From a virus, in IMG/VR virus record IMGVR_UViG_3300038701_002076, positions 1 through 39,368 of that record: a stretch of 39,368 bases of DNA. One strand, given 5' to 3'. Below are positions 27,778 through 34,821 of the stretch, piece after piece. Position numbers and translations under genes: made by a program. The notes under the pieces were generated by a model. That model was not told the origin of the DNA. It worked only from the letters and a program-made list of their open reading frames with translations, and made no database searches. Every line of letters begins with the position of its first letter. Positions within the stretch are counted from its first letter, which is position 1.

Positions 27778-28202
27778 GCACTGATGGCAAAACAATGGCC
27801 GCCGATTCTATGCAGGTAGGTGATTATATCGACCCGCATCCACTGCCGAAGTTGCGTTTTTGCGGGGCAGGGGCGCTGGTTGGCGCGGCGGGTGATTTGG
27901 AAAATGGCGAGCTGTTTCGTCAATGGCTCGGTATTGGCGCGCCCGCTGATGAAAAGCCAAATGTAGGCGACCATTTTCAAGCGCTTGTACTGCGGCCTTC
28001 GGGTGAAGTCATATATTACGGGCCGAAGCTGACGCCGATTGAGGTTGGCGCTCCCGCCGCTATTGGCTCAGGCTCGGTTGCGGCAATGGCCGCTTTAATG
28101 TGCGGCAAGTCTCCGGCGGAGGCTATTGAGATTGCAATCGAGCTTGATGCAAGCTCACGCGGCCCGGTGCGGGTGGTCGATTTAGCCAATGCCAGCCGAT
28201 GA
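27765..28202 (+). CDS. HslV/proteasome-like Ntn-hydrolase peptidase
   Basis: The 145-residue protein starts MTTICTDGKTMAADSMQVGD, closely following the N-terminus of HslV-like peptidases, where Thr after the processed Met is the nucleophile and 'D-G-x-T-x-A-A-D' follows. Later 'CGAGALVGAAGDLENGELFR', 'FQALVLRPSGEVIYY', 'AAIGSGSVAAMAALMCGKSP' and 'AEAIEIAIELD' match the fold's core, including the conserved G-S-G. No ATPase partner gene is nearby. Position next to portal and MuF genes suggests a role in head maturation, perhaps proteolysis of scaffold or of host proteins. Confidence 0.75.
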   Translation: MTTICTDGKTMAADSMQVGDYIDPHPLPKLRFCGAGALVGAAGDLENGELFRQWLGIGAPADEKPNVGDHFQALVLRPSGEVIYYGPKLTPIEVGAPAAIGSGSVAAMAALMCGKSPAEAIEIAIELDASSRGPVRVVDLANASR

Positions 28203-29553
28203 CGCTAGCACCCAAATAGCCGATCACGCCATTACCCGCGCTATATTTCTGGAGCGTTGGGGCGGGCGGATTGCCAGCCGTATGGCTGGGGTGATTGATG
28301 CGGTGCTGGCCGATATTCTCGCAAGATTGCGCCAGGACGATATCAGCACGTTTACCCGCGCCCGGCTGGAAGCGCTGCTGGTCGAGCTGGACACGATAGC
28401 CGAGGGGCTGGATGCGCGGCTGCTGACCGATCTGGAGCCGGAATTGCGCGAGATGGTTGCCGCTGAAATCGCCTCAAACAACGAGGCTATGCTGGCCGCT
28501 GATATTGCCGCCGCTGTGGATAGTTTGACGCCTGAGCAGATTTACGCCGCAGCGCTGGCCGATCCGATGCGTGGCCGATTTCTGTCGGAGTGGTTCGAGT
28601 CGCTGGAGGACAGCCTTAAGCAGAAAGTCCGCGACGCCATCCGCATTGGCTATATCGAAGGCGAAACAACCGACCAGATTGCAGCACACCTACTTGATTT
28701 GGTTGATGCCCGATCAAAACGCGATGCACAGACGATTGTGCGAACTGCGATTACGCATTTTCAAAGTCGCGCGCTGATTGAGGCGTACAAGGGCAGTCCA
28801 GACGTGGCGCAGCAGTACCGCTGGCTCTCGGTGCTCGACTCCAGAACCTGCGTGACAGCAGATACGCCAGTCATGACCCCTGATGGCGAGCGGCCTATTA
28901 TTGATATAGCGGCTGGTGATTGGGTTATCGGTGGTAGCGGCCAACCGCGGCAAGTAACAGCTATTTACGAAGCAGAGGCTTGCGAACTGATCAGAGTCAC
29001 CCTGAGCAACGGCAAGACCGTCACCTGTACCGCGGATCACGATTGGCTGACAAACCGCGGTTGGATAGCGGCGGGACAGTTGATTGAAGGTGAAGAATTG
29101 GCAGGCGGGTGTGCTGTCGCGCAAATCGAGCGCATTCAATCTGCAGATCCTGTGCCGACTTATGACATCACTGTAGCTGAGGATGAATCCTTTATCGTGT
29201 ATGGTGCGGTGCTGCATAACTCCACTATTTGCAGGGCACGCAGCAATCGCGTTTACAAGATCGACCAAGGTCCGTTGCCACCCGCGCATTTCGGGTGCCG
29301 GTCAACGATTACGCCGCTGCTCAAAAATCTGCCGAATCCGGAATTTACCAGCTACAGTGAATGGCTAGAGCGCCAACCGCACACACTGCAGGACGATATT
29401 TTGGGGCCAACACGCGCCAAGCTGTTTCGAGACGGCGGATTGCCGCTGGATAAATTCGTCAACGACCGCAACGGCCATGTCTACACGCTGGAAGAATTGG
29501 CCCGCCGTGAGCGCGAAGCGTGGCGTCGTGCAGGGCTTGACGAGGCTGCATAA
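28189..29553 (+). CDS. MuF-like head morphogenesis protein interrupted by a mini-intein
   Basis: The 454-residue precursor has an N-terminal helical region (about 1-150), then the MuF domain: 'DQIAAHLLDLVDARSKRDAQ', 'TIVRTAITHFQSRALIEAYK', 'RWLSVLDSRT' (ending at residue 220). A 124-residue intein follows (221-344), and the MuF domain resumes with 'STICRARSNRVYKIDQGPLP' and 'PAHFGCRSTITPL'. Without the intein the join reads L-D-S-R-T-S-T-I-C-R-A-R, the expected unbroken MuF signature. The spliced protein would have 330 residues. MuF proteins associate with the portal inside the head and are needed for assembly or ejected with DNA. ATG 28189 overlaps the peptidase gene by 14 nt. Confidence 0.85.
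   Translation: MPADDASTQIADHAITRAIFLERWGGRIASRMAGVIDAVLADILARLRQDDISTFTRARLEALLVELDTIAEGLDARLLTDLEPELREMVAAEIASNNEAMLAADIAAAVDSLTPEQIYAAALADPMRGRFLSEWFESLEDSLKQKVRDAIRIGYIEGETTDQIAAHLLDLVDARSKRDAQTIVRTAITHFQSRALIEAYKGSPDVAQQYRWLSVLDSRTCVTADTPVMTPDGERPIIDIAAGDWVIGGSGQPRQVTAIYEAEACELIRVTLSNGKTVTCTADHDWLTNRGWIAAGQLIEGEELAGGCAVAQIERIQSADPVPTYDITVAEDESFIVYGAVLHNSTICRARSNRVYKIDQGPLPPAHFGCRSTITPLLKNLPNPEFTSYSEWLERQPHTLQDDILGPTRAKLFRDGGLPLDKFVNDRNGHVYTLEELARREREAWRRAGLDEAA
28849..29220 (+). other. 124-residue mini-intein coding segment
   Basis: The segment starts with Cys1 and block A 'CVTADTPVMTPDGERPIIDI', has block B 'TCTADHDWLTNRGWIAAGQL' with T-x-x-H, block F 'VPTYDITVAEDESFIVYG' and block G 'VLHN' followed by Ser+1. 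All four splicing blocks and key residues (Cys1, block-B His, penultimate His, terminal Asn, Ser+1) are present. No homing-endonuclease domain is inserted; the spacing between blocks B and F is minimal. It sits at the most conserved point of the MuF domain, the usual place for inteins. Confidence 0.88.
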
Positions 29554-29568
29554 CGTGCTGTTCCGGCG

Positions 29569-29574
29569 TATAAT
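29569..29574 (+). promoter_or_regulatory. Possible -10 box of a separate promoter
   Basis: TATAAT at 29569-29574 lies in the 51-nt gap after the MuF gene. The best -35 at 17 nt (CTGCAT) is poor, so the promoter would be weak or activator-dependent. Confidence 0.35.
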
Positions 29575-29604
29575 ATTGGCTACTCAATGAGTAGAGGGTA
29601 GAGC

Positions 29605-30663
29605 ATGACAGAGCAACAGCATACCGATGAATGCGAATTCTTAAGATTGAGCATTACGACCGACGCACCAGAACAATCGTTGTGCGTTGGTGGACAGAAC
29701 GAAATGACAGACACAGACTGGCAAGATTTAAAGCGCCGCAGAGGGCATGTCCGCTTGGCTGATGAAGAACTGCTTACGTTTTGGCGCGATTTTCAAACCA
29801 ATTTGGATTGGCAGATTGTTATTTTTTCGATTGAGCCGGACAGACGCCCCGGCGTAAATATTATATCCGGGTATTCAAGGCTTTTTCGGCCTATTAGCGC
29901 GCATGAATCTGCTCCATATTATTATCTGGAGATGAACGATTCAGACGAGGGCATGTATTTTACGGCAGAAGAGTGCCCGTACAACCCCGATGACAGATTA
30001 GGCGTGAAGCTCGATAAATTGATGGCTAGCCCAGCCGCCACCCATGGAACTGGCGGCAATATCCCGACTTACCCGATAACGGGCAAAATGAGCGCCAAGG
30101 AGGCAGCAGATAAGCTGGCCGAATTCGACACAAAAGATGCCACTATCAGCCGTATATACGATTTACTTAAAGAGGCTGGCCATTCGTCAAACCCGTTTAG
30201 CATGGACGATATGCTTATGGCTTATGGTTATATAACCACCGATATTGCTGGCCGCACAGTTGCGACGGACGATTTAACAGACGCAGCTTACGGTGTGATA
30301 GGGTTTCTGTTCGCGCATTACGCCCACCCGCCTAGCACGGTAAAGCAGTGGGCGGACAAATTTGACGAGGCGTTTCCACAGTGCGCTGTAGCGAACAAAT
30401 CTCTTGAATTTATCGAACCTGACATTCAAACAAAAGACCTGCATGACGCGATGGTGACTTTCGGCAAGGCATGTGCTGAGTCTGCTTCCCTGCCGGATTG
30501 GATGCTGGGCAAGCGCACGGCAACCGACCATATCGATGGCCTGCTAGAGCCAATAGGTAATTTAGACGAATTGGCTAAAGCAGTAGAAAGTTTCAGTGGA
30601 AGAGCTGCCCAAGCAATGCCCGCGCCCGACCCGCTCGCTATCACCAGGCGCTTATTACGATAA
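29605..30663 (+). CDS. Unknown 352-residue protein, likely moron
   Basis: ATG 29605 follows GAGGGTAGAGC. The protein has an acidic N-terminal half ('EMTDTDWQDLKRRRGHVRLA', 'WQIVIFSIEPDRRPGVNIIS') and a helical C-terminal half ('AKEAADKLAEFDTKDATISR', 'DLHDAMVTFGKACAESASLP'). No known domain is recognised. It breaks the usual MuF-scaffold gene order and has its own TATAAT box upstream and a terminator immediately downstream, the layout of a moron. It may serve lysogeny or host takeover rather than the virion. Confidence 0.6.
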   Translation: MTEQQHTDECEFLRLSITTDAPEQSLCVGGQNEMTDTDWQDLKRRRGHVRLADEELLTFWRDFQTNLDWQIVIFSIEPDRRPGVNIISGYSRLFRPISAHESAPYYYLEMNDSDEGMYFTAEECPYNPDDRLGVKLDKLMASPAATHGTGGNIPTYPITGKMSAKEAADKLAEFDTKDATISRIYDLLKEAGHSSNPFSMDDMLMAYGYITTDIAGRTVATDDLTDAAYGVIGFLFAHYAHPPSTVKQWADKFDEAFPQCAVANKSLEFIEPDIQTKDLHDAMVTFGKACAESASLPDWMLGKRTATDHIDGLLEPIGNLDELAKAVESFSGRAAQAMPAPDPLAITRRLLR

Positions 30664-30682
30664 CCTGAACCATTTCAACCAA

Positions 30683-30703
30683 ACCGCCTAAGGGCGGTTT
30701 TTT
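30683..30703 (+). terminator. Rho-independent terminator
   Basis: ACCGCC-TAAG-GGCGGT followed by T6: a 6-bp stem with tetraloop directly after the unknown gene at 29605-30663. Confidence 0.85.
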
Positions 30704-30725
30704 ATTGCCTGCAAGGCAGGCTAAC

Positions 30726-30739
30726 GCGTTGTGAGACGC
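30726..30739 (+). other. Small stem-loop upstream of the scaffold gene (GCGT-N6-ACGC)
   Basis: GCGTTGTGAGACGC. A near copy, GCGTCGAGAGACGC, occurs at 31622-31635 in front of the major capsid gene, at a similar distance from the start codon. It is a possible shared RNA element for these two highly expressed genes. Confidence 0.4.
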
Positions 30740-30762
30740 ACCGTCCCAAGGGGAAACTGTAA

Positions 30763-31536
30763 ATGTCTGATCCAACCAACACCCCGGCCAACGAACCGGC
30801 CAACGAACCGCAAATCAAGCTCGACGCGCCCGAAATCCAAGAGGCTATCCGCAAAGCGGTGGACTCCGAAGTTTCAGGTCTGAAAAACAAAAACCAAGAG
30901 CTGCTTGGCAAGCTGAAAGATTACAGCGAACGTGCCAAAGCTATCGACGCGCTAGGCGGCGAGGATGGCATAAAGCAGCTCATGGAGATGCGGCAGCGGC
31001 TTGAGCAGGACGAAGACCTGAAACTATTCGCGACTGGCAAACGCGAGGAATATAACGAGCGGATTACCCGCCGCGCCAAGGCTGATTTGCAAAAACAACT
31101 CGAAGCCCGAGATAAAGTTATTGAGGAGTCCCAGCAAAAAGCCAAAACGTTGGAACAAAAATTGCAGCGGCAGGTTGTTACCGAGCAGGTACGCCAGGCT
31201 GCTGCCAAAGCTGAGCTATTTCACGGTGCGGTAGAAGATGCACTATTGCATGCCAGTAATGTGTTTTCACTGGATGAAAACGGCAATCTGATCGCCCGCA
31301 ACGCTGATGGCGAACTGGAAACCGGCAAGGATGGCAAAACGCTTACTATTGGTGAATGGCTCGAATCCATGCGAGAGAGCCGCCCGCATTGGTGGCCGGC
31401 ACAGTCCGGCATGGGAACAAAGGCTGGTGGCAATAACGGCACGCAGCGCGGCCCGAAATCATACAGCGAAGCCAAAACGATAGACGAAAAGCGAGCGTTT
31501 CTGGCCAACAAGTACAAACTTGAAACGACACAGTAA
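30763..31536 (+). CDS. Putative scaffold protein
   Basis: The 257-residue product is charged and mainly coiled-coil: 'EVSGLKNKNQELLGKLKDYS', 'GIKQLMEMRQRLEQDEDLKL', 'RRAKADLQKQLEARDKVIEE' and 'SQQKAKTLEQKLQRQVVTEQ', with a C-terminal part 'NVFSLDENGNLIARNADGEL'. Size, composition and location immediately before the major capsid gene are those of phage scaffolding proteins, which guide procapsid assembly. The ribosome site is AAGGGGAAAC. The N-terminus has a short A-N-E-P duplication. Confidence 0.72.
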   Translation: MSDPTNTPANEPANEPQIKLDAPEIQEAIRKAVDSEVSGLKNKNQELLGKLKDYSERAKAIDALGGEDGIKQLMEMRQRLEQDEDLKLFATGKREEYNERITRRAKADLQKQLEARDKVIEESQQKAKTLEQKLQRQVVTEQVRQAAAKAELFHGAVEDALLHASNVFSLDENGNLIARNADGELETGKDGKTLTIGEWLESMRESRPHWWPAQSGMGTKAGGNNGTQRGPKSYSEAKTIDEKRAFLANKYKLETTQ

Positions 31537-31537
31537 A

Positions 31538-31596
31538 GCTACCCGGCAGCGGGTAGCGACCCGAATCAATATACGCCCGCTCAATGCGGGCTTTTT
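31538..31596 (+). terminator. Hairpin plus terminator between scaffold and capsid genes
   Basis: A perfect 8-bp hairpin GCTACCCG-GCAG-CGGGTAGC (31538-31557) is followed by a typical terminator GCCCGC-TCAAT-GCGGGC with T5 (31575-31596). This may attenuate or be overridden by the Q-like antiterminator, and may set scaffold and capsid transcript levels. Confidence 0.75.
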
Positions 31597-31621
31597 CATG
31601 CCCATTACGGGTGTTTCCTCC

Positions 31622-31635
31622 GCGTCGAGAGACGC
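31622..31635 (+). other. Small stem-loop upstream of the capsid gene (GCGT-N6-ACGC)
   Basis: GCGTCGAGAGACGC, a near copy of 30726-30739, sharing 11 of 14 bases including both arms. It lies 28 nt before the major capsid ATG. Confidence 0.4.
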
Positions 31636-31662
31636 TATTCCCGCAAGCCGGAGATTTAAATC

Positions 31663-32652
31663 ATGGCATTAAGCAATATGCAGGTGTTTTCGCAATTCGC
31701 GTATTCATCTATGACCGAAACCGTCGCCCAGCAGATCGACTTGTTCAACGCTGCTAGTCGCGGCGCTATTCAACTTCGCCAAGCCGCGAACGTCGGTGAT
31801 TACACCCATGAGGCGATGTTCCAGGAGCTTTCTGGTCTGGTTCGTCGTCGCGACGCCTACGGCAGCGGCAGTGTGAATGCCGTCAGTCTGGCGCAACTTG
31901 ACCATATCGGCGTGAAAGTCGCTGCCGGCACACCGCCGATCAAATACGAGCAGCAGCAGTTTCGCTGGATTCAGCAAAACCCTGATACAGCCGGTACGGT
32001 ATACGGCGAACAGCTTGCGGAGGCCATGATCCAAGATATGGTGAATGCGGCTATTCGTAGCCTAAAAGCGGCGATGGTCGGCAATAAAACCAGTGGCGGT
32101 TATACCGGTGTTCTGTATGAGTCCGTGGCGGCCAATTTAACCCTGAACGCCCTGAACCGGGGCGCGGCGCTATTCGGCGATCGCGCCAATAGTATTCGCA
32201 CCTGGGTCATTCATTCAACACCTATGACCGACCTCGTTGACAACGTGCTAACCAATAGTTCACGGCTGTTTGAGTTCGGCACCGTCAATATTATGGAAGA
32301 CGGGTTTGGTCGTCGGTTTATCGTGACCGACTCTGCCCCGCTGTATCTGGACGGTGGTACCGCACCAGACACTTATTTCACACTGGGGCTGGTTGAAGGT
32401 GCTGCCGTTGTCGAGGACAACGACGATCTGTTTACCAACGACGACACAAGTAATGGTACGGAAAACATCATTACCACCATTCAAAGCGAGTGGACCTACA
32501 ATCTTAAACTTAAAGGCTACCAGTTCAACACTGCCACCAGCGCTGAAAGCCCGACTGATACCGAACTAGGTACTAGTACTAACTGGGTGAAATTTGTCAG
32601 TGACAACAAAAACACGGCAGGCGTTGCTGTGCAGACACTGGGTGGTTCCTGA
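31663..32652 (+). CDS. Major capsid protein
   Basis: The 329-residue product follows the scaffold gene and has the composition of a HK97-fold capsid subunit. Recognisable segments are 'TETVAQQIDLFNAASRGAIQ' near the N-terminus, 'GDYTHEAMFQELSGLVRRRD', 'YGEQLAEAMIQDMVNAAIRS' and 'RTWVIHSTPMTDLVDNVLTN' in the core, and 'FGRRFIVTDSAPLYLDGG' towards the end. This pattern matches phage major capsid proteins of the portal-DUF4055/MuF type. GGAG lies 9 nt before the ATG. It forms the icosahedral shell. Confidence 0.82.
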   Translation: MALSNMQVFSQFAYSSMTETVAQQIDLFNAASRGAIQLRQAANVGDYTHEAMFQELSGLVRRRDAYGSGSVNAVSLAQLDHIGVKVAAGTPPIKYEQQQFRWIQQNPDTAGTVYGEQLAEAMIQDMVNAAIRSLKAAMVGNKTSGGYTGVLYESVAANLTLNALNRGAALFGDRANSIRTWVIHSTPMTDLVDNVLTNSSRLFEFGTVNIMEDGFGRRFIVTDSAPLYLDGGTAPDTYFTLGLVEGAAVVEDNDDLFTNDDTSNGTENIITTIQSEWTYNLKLKGYQFNTATSAESPTDTELGTSTNWVKFVSDNKNTAGVAVQTLGGS

Positions 32653-32669
32653 TAACTGAGGGCTAGTCA

Positions 32670-33068
32670 ATGCAAGGCAAAGACAGAACCATTTATTTTT
32701 ACCGTAACTCACCGCGACCCGAGGACATCCGCAAGCGGGATGAATTGGGCGCGGTATTTCTGGATGCCGCCGCTTGGTCTCCCGGTGACCCGATAAAGTC
32801 GAACGTCACCGCCGTTGCCGGGTACGTCCCGCCAGGCTATCAGCATCTGCCGAGGGCGGATGCGGTAGTCGCCCCAAAGGAATCAGCCCCGGCACCTGGT
32901 GCGGAGACATCGCTGTCTGCCTCGCGTCGGGGCCGTCGCTCCACCCGGACGACATCGCGGAGATCGACCATTGCCGCACCGACTGCACCAGTCCCGGCAG
33001 CAGAGCCGGAATCCGCTGCATCTACGTTAACAGCAGCATCCGACGAGCCAACTACCGAGCCGACCTAG
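32670..33068 (+). CDS. Small head protein with disordered tail; probable upstream partner of a -1 frameshift
   Basis: The 132-residue product has a conserved-looking N-terminal domain (about 1-62: MQGKDRTIYFYRNSPRPEDI, 'RKRDELGAVFLDAAAWSPGD', 'VAGYVPPGYQHLP') and a low-complexity Ser/Thr/Arg/Pro/Ala tail (70-132). Its place directly after the capsid gene suggests a head accessory protein. At codons 69-70 lies the slippery heptamer C-CCA-AAG; a -1 shift there would join residues 1-70 to the 203-residue domain encoded in the overlapping frame (32879-33490), giving a 273-residue fusion. The zero-frame tail and the other domain share about 190 nt. Confidence 0.65.
   Translation: MQGKDRTIYFYRNSPRPEDIRKRDELGAVFLDAAAWSPGDPIKSNVTAVAGYVPPGYQHLPRADAVVAPKESAPAPGAETSLSASRRGRRSTRTTSRRSTIAAPTAPVPAAEPESAASTLTAASDEPTTEPT
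32873..32904 (+). promoter_or_regulatory. Candidate programmed -1 ribosomal frameshift signal
   Basis: The heptamer CCCAAAG (32873-32879) is in register as X-XXY-YYZ with zero-frame codons CCA and AAG. Nine nt later comes a stem-loop (32889-32904): CCG plus CAC pair with GTG plus CGG around a CTG loop, with one bulged G. Spacing and structure fit known bacterial and phage -1 frameshift sites. Confidence 0.6.
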
Positions 33069-33490
33069 GCGTATGGCCGGATGCCTGTTTTGCTGCCGAC
33101 CCCGATTGGTGGTGGTATGAGGGGTGCCACGTACCGCCCGAGACTGCCCAATGGACATCATCGCAAGCGGCTGCCGGGGCGCTGGGGCTGCATTGGTTGC
33201 CGGGCGTATCGGCGGCGATCAATAGCGGCGCGGGCGCTATCCTGCTGGCGCAATACCTGGGGGCGTCGAACGTAATTTTGCTGGGCTATGACTGCCAGCG
33301 CACTAACGGTGAGTCCCATTGGCATGGCGATCATCAGCAGCCGTTATCGCAATCTCTGCGGTTCTACGTATGGCGGCAGCAATTCGCTGCTATCGCCAAG
33401 AAACACAGCAACATTATTAACTGTAGTCGGGAGACGGCATTGACCTGTTTCCCGCGTAGGAGTCTGGCCGATGGCCTATGCTACACCTAG
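32879..33490 (+). CDS. DUF115-like sugar-transferase-type domain with no usual start codon, -1 frame
   Basis: This frame is open from 32789 to the TAG at 33490. The domain starts at once with 'WCGDIAVCLASGPSLHPDDI' and continues 'IRCIYVNSSIRRANYRADLG', 'VWPDACFAADPDWWWYEG', 'VILLGYDCQRTNGESHWHGD' and 'SNIINCSRETALTCF'. It is a paralogue of 34811-35386, sharing C-I/L-A-S/T-G-P-S-L, L-L-G-Y-D-C-Q and I-I-N-C-S-R-E-T-A. No ATG, GTG or TTG occurs in frame before the domain; the first TTG (33197) would remove its N-terminal half. It is most likely made as a -1 frameshift fusion with the gene at 32670. Start coordinate given is the first codon after the slip. A frame-disrupted relic is the alternative. 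Confidence 0.6.
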   Translation, partial: GISPGTWCGDIAVCLASGPSLHPDDIAEIDHCRTDCTSPGSRAGIRCIYVNSSIRRANYRADLGVWPDACFAADPDWWWYEGCHVPPETAQWTSSQAAAGALGLHWLPGVSAAINSGAGAILLAQYLGASNVILLGYDCQRTNGESHWHGDHQQPLSQSLRFYVWRQQFAAIAKKHSNIINCSRETALTCFPRRSLADGLCYT

Positions 33491-33932
33491 CGATATGCTG
33501 CGTTATTTCGGTGAAACCGAATTGGCGCAAATCGCCGCGCCCGAAGATGAAACCGTCACGGCCAGCGACATTACGGACATAATCCGAGGCGACGAGTCCG
33601 GTTACAGCAGCAGCGAGGCGGATGCCGACCCGCTGGTACGGCTACAAGAGGCGTTGGACGATGCCAGCATGCTGATTGATTCATATCTGGCTGGTCGGTA
33701 TGCCACCCCGGCAACTGATACCAACGCGACGGAGGTTTTGCGCCGCCCGTGCGCTGAACTGGCGCGGTGTGATTTATACGTCAACGGCGCGCCCGAGGAC
33801 ATGGTTAAGCGCTGCGACGATATAAAAGCGTGGTTGCGTGATATTTCCAAAGGGCTGGTGTCGCTGCCGTTCACTGACAACGATGACGAAAAGGGCAGCC
33901 TGTCATCCCGGCCCATGCTGCGGGTGTCGTAA
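33471..33932 (+). CDS. gp36-like head-tail connector (DUF1320-type)
   Basis: ATG 33471 has AGGAG at 8 nt. The 153-residue product starts MAYATPSDMLRYFGETELAQ, the typical opening of Mu gp36/DUF1320 proteins, with 'LVRLQEALDDASMLIDSYLA', 'GRYATPATD', 'VLRRPCAELARCDLYVNGAP' and 'CDDIKAWLRDISKGLVSL'. It would bind under the portal as a head-completion adaptor. Its start overlaps the end of the DUF115-like frame by 20 nt. Confidence 0.82.
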   Translation: MAYATPSDMLRYFGETELAQIAAPEDETVTASDITDIIRGDESGYSSSEADADPLVRLQEALDDASMLIDSYLAGRYATPATDTNATEVLRRPCAELARCDLYVNGAPEDMVKRCDDIKAWLRDISKGLVSLPFTDNDDEKGSLSSRPMLRVS

Positions 33933-34375
33933 TGGCGGTATCAATCAAAATTCAGGGTATTAACGACGCCCGTAATAAAATAGCGAAGTTGGCCACCGTG
34001 GCGGGTGATCTTGCGCCGATCATGCAGGAAATTTCGCTGTATCTGGATGCGGTAAACAAAAAACGCTATCAAGATCAGGTATCGCCAGAGGGTACGGCAT
34101 GGCGCCCTCTTAGCCCGGTGACCATTGCGCGACGCAAGAACAAAGCGGGCGATCCCGGCAGGATACTGATTGATACCGGGCGGTTATTTGGCTCCATCAA
34201 GCCAAGTCATAACAATCGACAAGCCAAAGTATCTAGCGGGCCGCTGGTTTATGCGGGCGTGCATCAGATTGGCACAGCCAAGACACCGGCAAGGCCGTAT
34301 ATCGGTATCAATAATGATGAACTGCAAGATATTTTGCGGCTGATCGATAAGCGCTTAGAGGCCGCATTCAAATAA
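33932..34375 (+). CDS. Phage virion morphogenesis protein (Mu gpG-like)
   Basis: The 147-residue product shows the virion-morphogenesis pattern: 'IAKLATVAGDLAPIMQEISL', 'VSPEGTAWRPLSPVTIARRK', 'RILIDTGRLFGSIKPSH', 'LVYAGVHQIGTAKTPARPYI' and 'GINNDELQDILRLIDKRL'. Family members are tail-completion or head-tail joining proteins. TAATG overlap with the next gene. Confidence 0.85.
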   Translation: MAVSIKIQGINDARNKIAKLATVAGDLAPIMQEISLYLDAVNKKRYQDQVSPEGTAWRPLSPVTIARRKNKAGDPGRILIDTGRLFGSIKPSHNNRQAKVSSGPLVYAGVHQIGTAKTPARPYIGINNDELQDILRLIDKRLEAAFK

Positions 34376-34821
34376 TGCCGACGAACTACTTTGCCGCCGG
34401 CGAGGCCATTGCCACGCAGATCAATACCACGGTTTCGGATTTTGCCTATGTCGGGCCGCTGAACGTCGAGCAGGACGTATTCAGTCAAGGCGCCCGATTG
34501 CCCGCGTGTTTTATCCGGCTGGCCTCAAACAATCCACCGGACCGACCGAGCGCTGACCTGCAATGGACGCAGGATTGGGATATTGTCATTGTCTGCCGCA
34601 ATCCTGCCGACGGGCGCGGCGGTTGGCGCGGCTTCAACGAAGCGGGCGCGTTGCTGTATAGCGTTGCCGAGACCGCACTGGCCGATTTCAGGCCCGCAAC
34701 CGGGTTTTCGCGGCTGGAGTTCGTGGATTCCCCGTTTGAAACCGTGAACCGGCCCGGCGGGTATCTGGCAGCATTTCTGCGCGTTAGAACCAAATTCGAC
34801 AGCGGCATAGATGACGAATAA
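34375..34821 (+). CDS. gp37-like tail terminator or joining protein (DUF1834-type)
   Basis: The 148-residue product follows the gp36-gpG order and matches the size and pattern of gp37-type proteins: 'FAAGEAIATQINTTVSDFAY', 'LPACFIRLASNNPP', 'WTQDWDIVIVCRNPADGRGG' and 'GALLYSVAETALADFRPATG'. Such proteins cap the tail tube, indicating a long-tailed phage. The ribosome site region is AT-rich. It overlaps the next gene by 11 nt. Confidence 0.68.
   Translation: MPTNYFAAGEAIATQINTTVSDFAYVGPLNVEQDVFSQGARLPACFIRLASNNPPDRPSADLQWTQDWDIVIVCRNPADGRGGWRGFNEAGALLYSVAETALADFRPATGFSRLEFVDSPFETVNRPGGYLAAFLRVRTKFDSGIDDE

Noticed and set aside
28849-29220. A free-standing Hint or hedgehog-type toxin domain
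   Set aside because: Both flanks belong to one MuF domain that rejoins perfectly when the segment is removed, which fits an intein.
28714-29289. 191-codon minus-strand frame opposite the MuF gene
   Set aside because: It is antisense to the conserved MuF and intein motifs and lacks a start signal.
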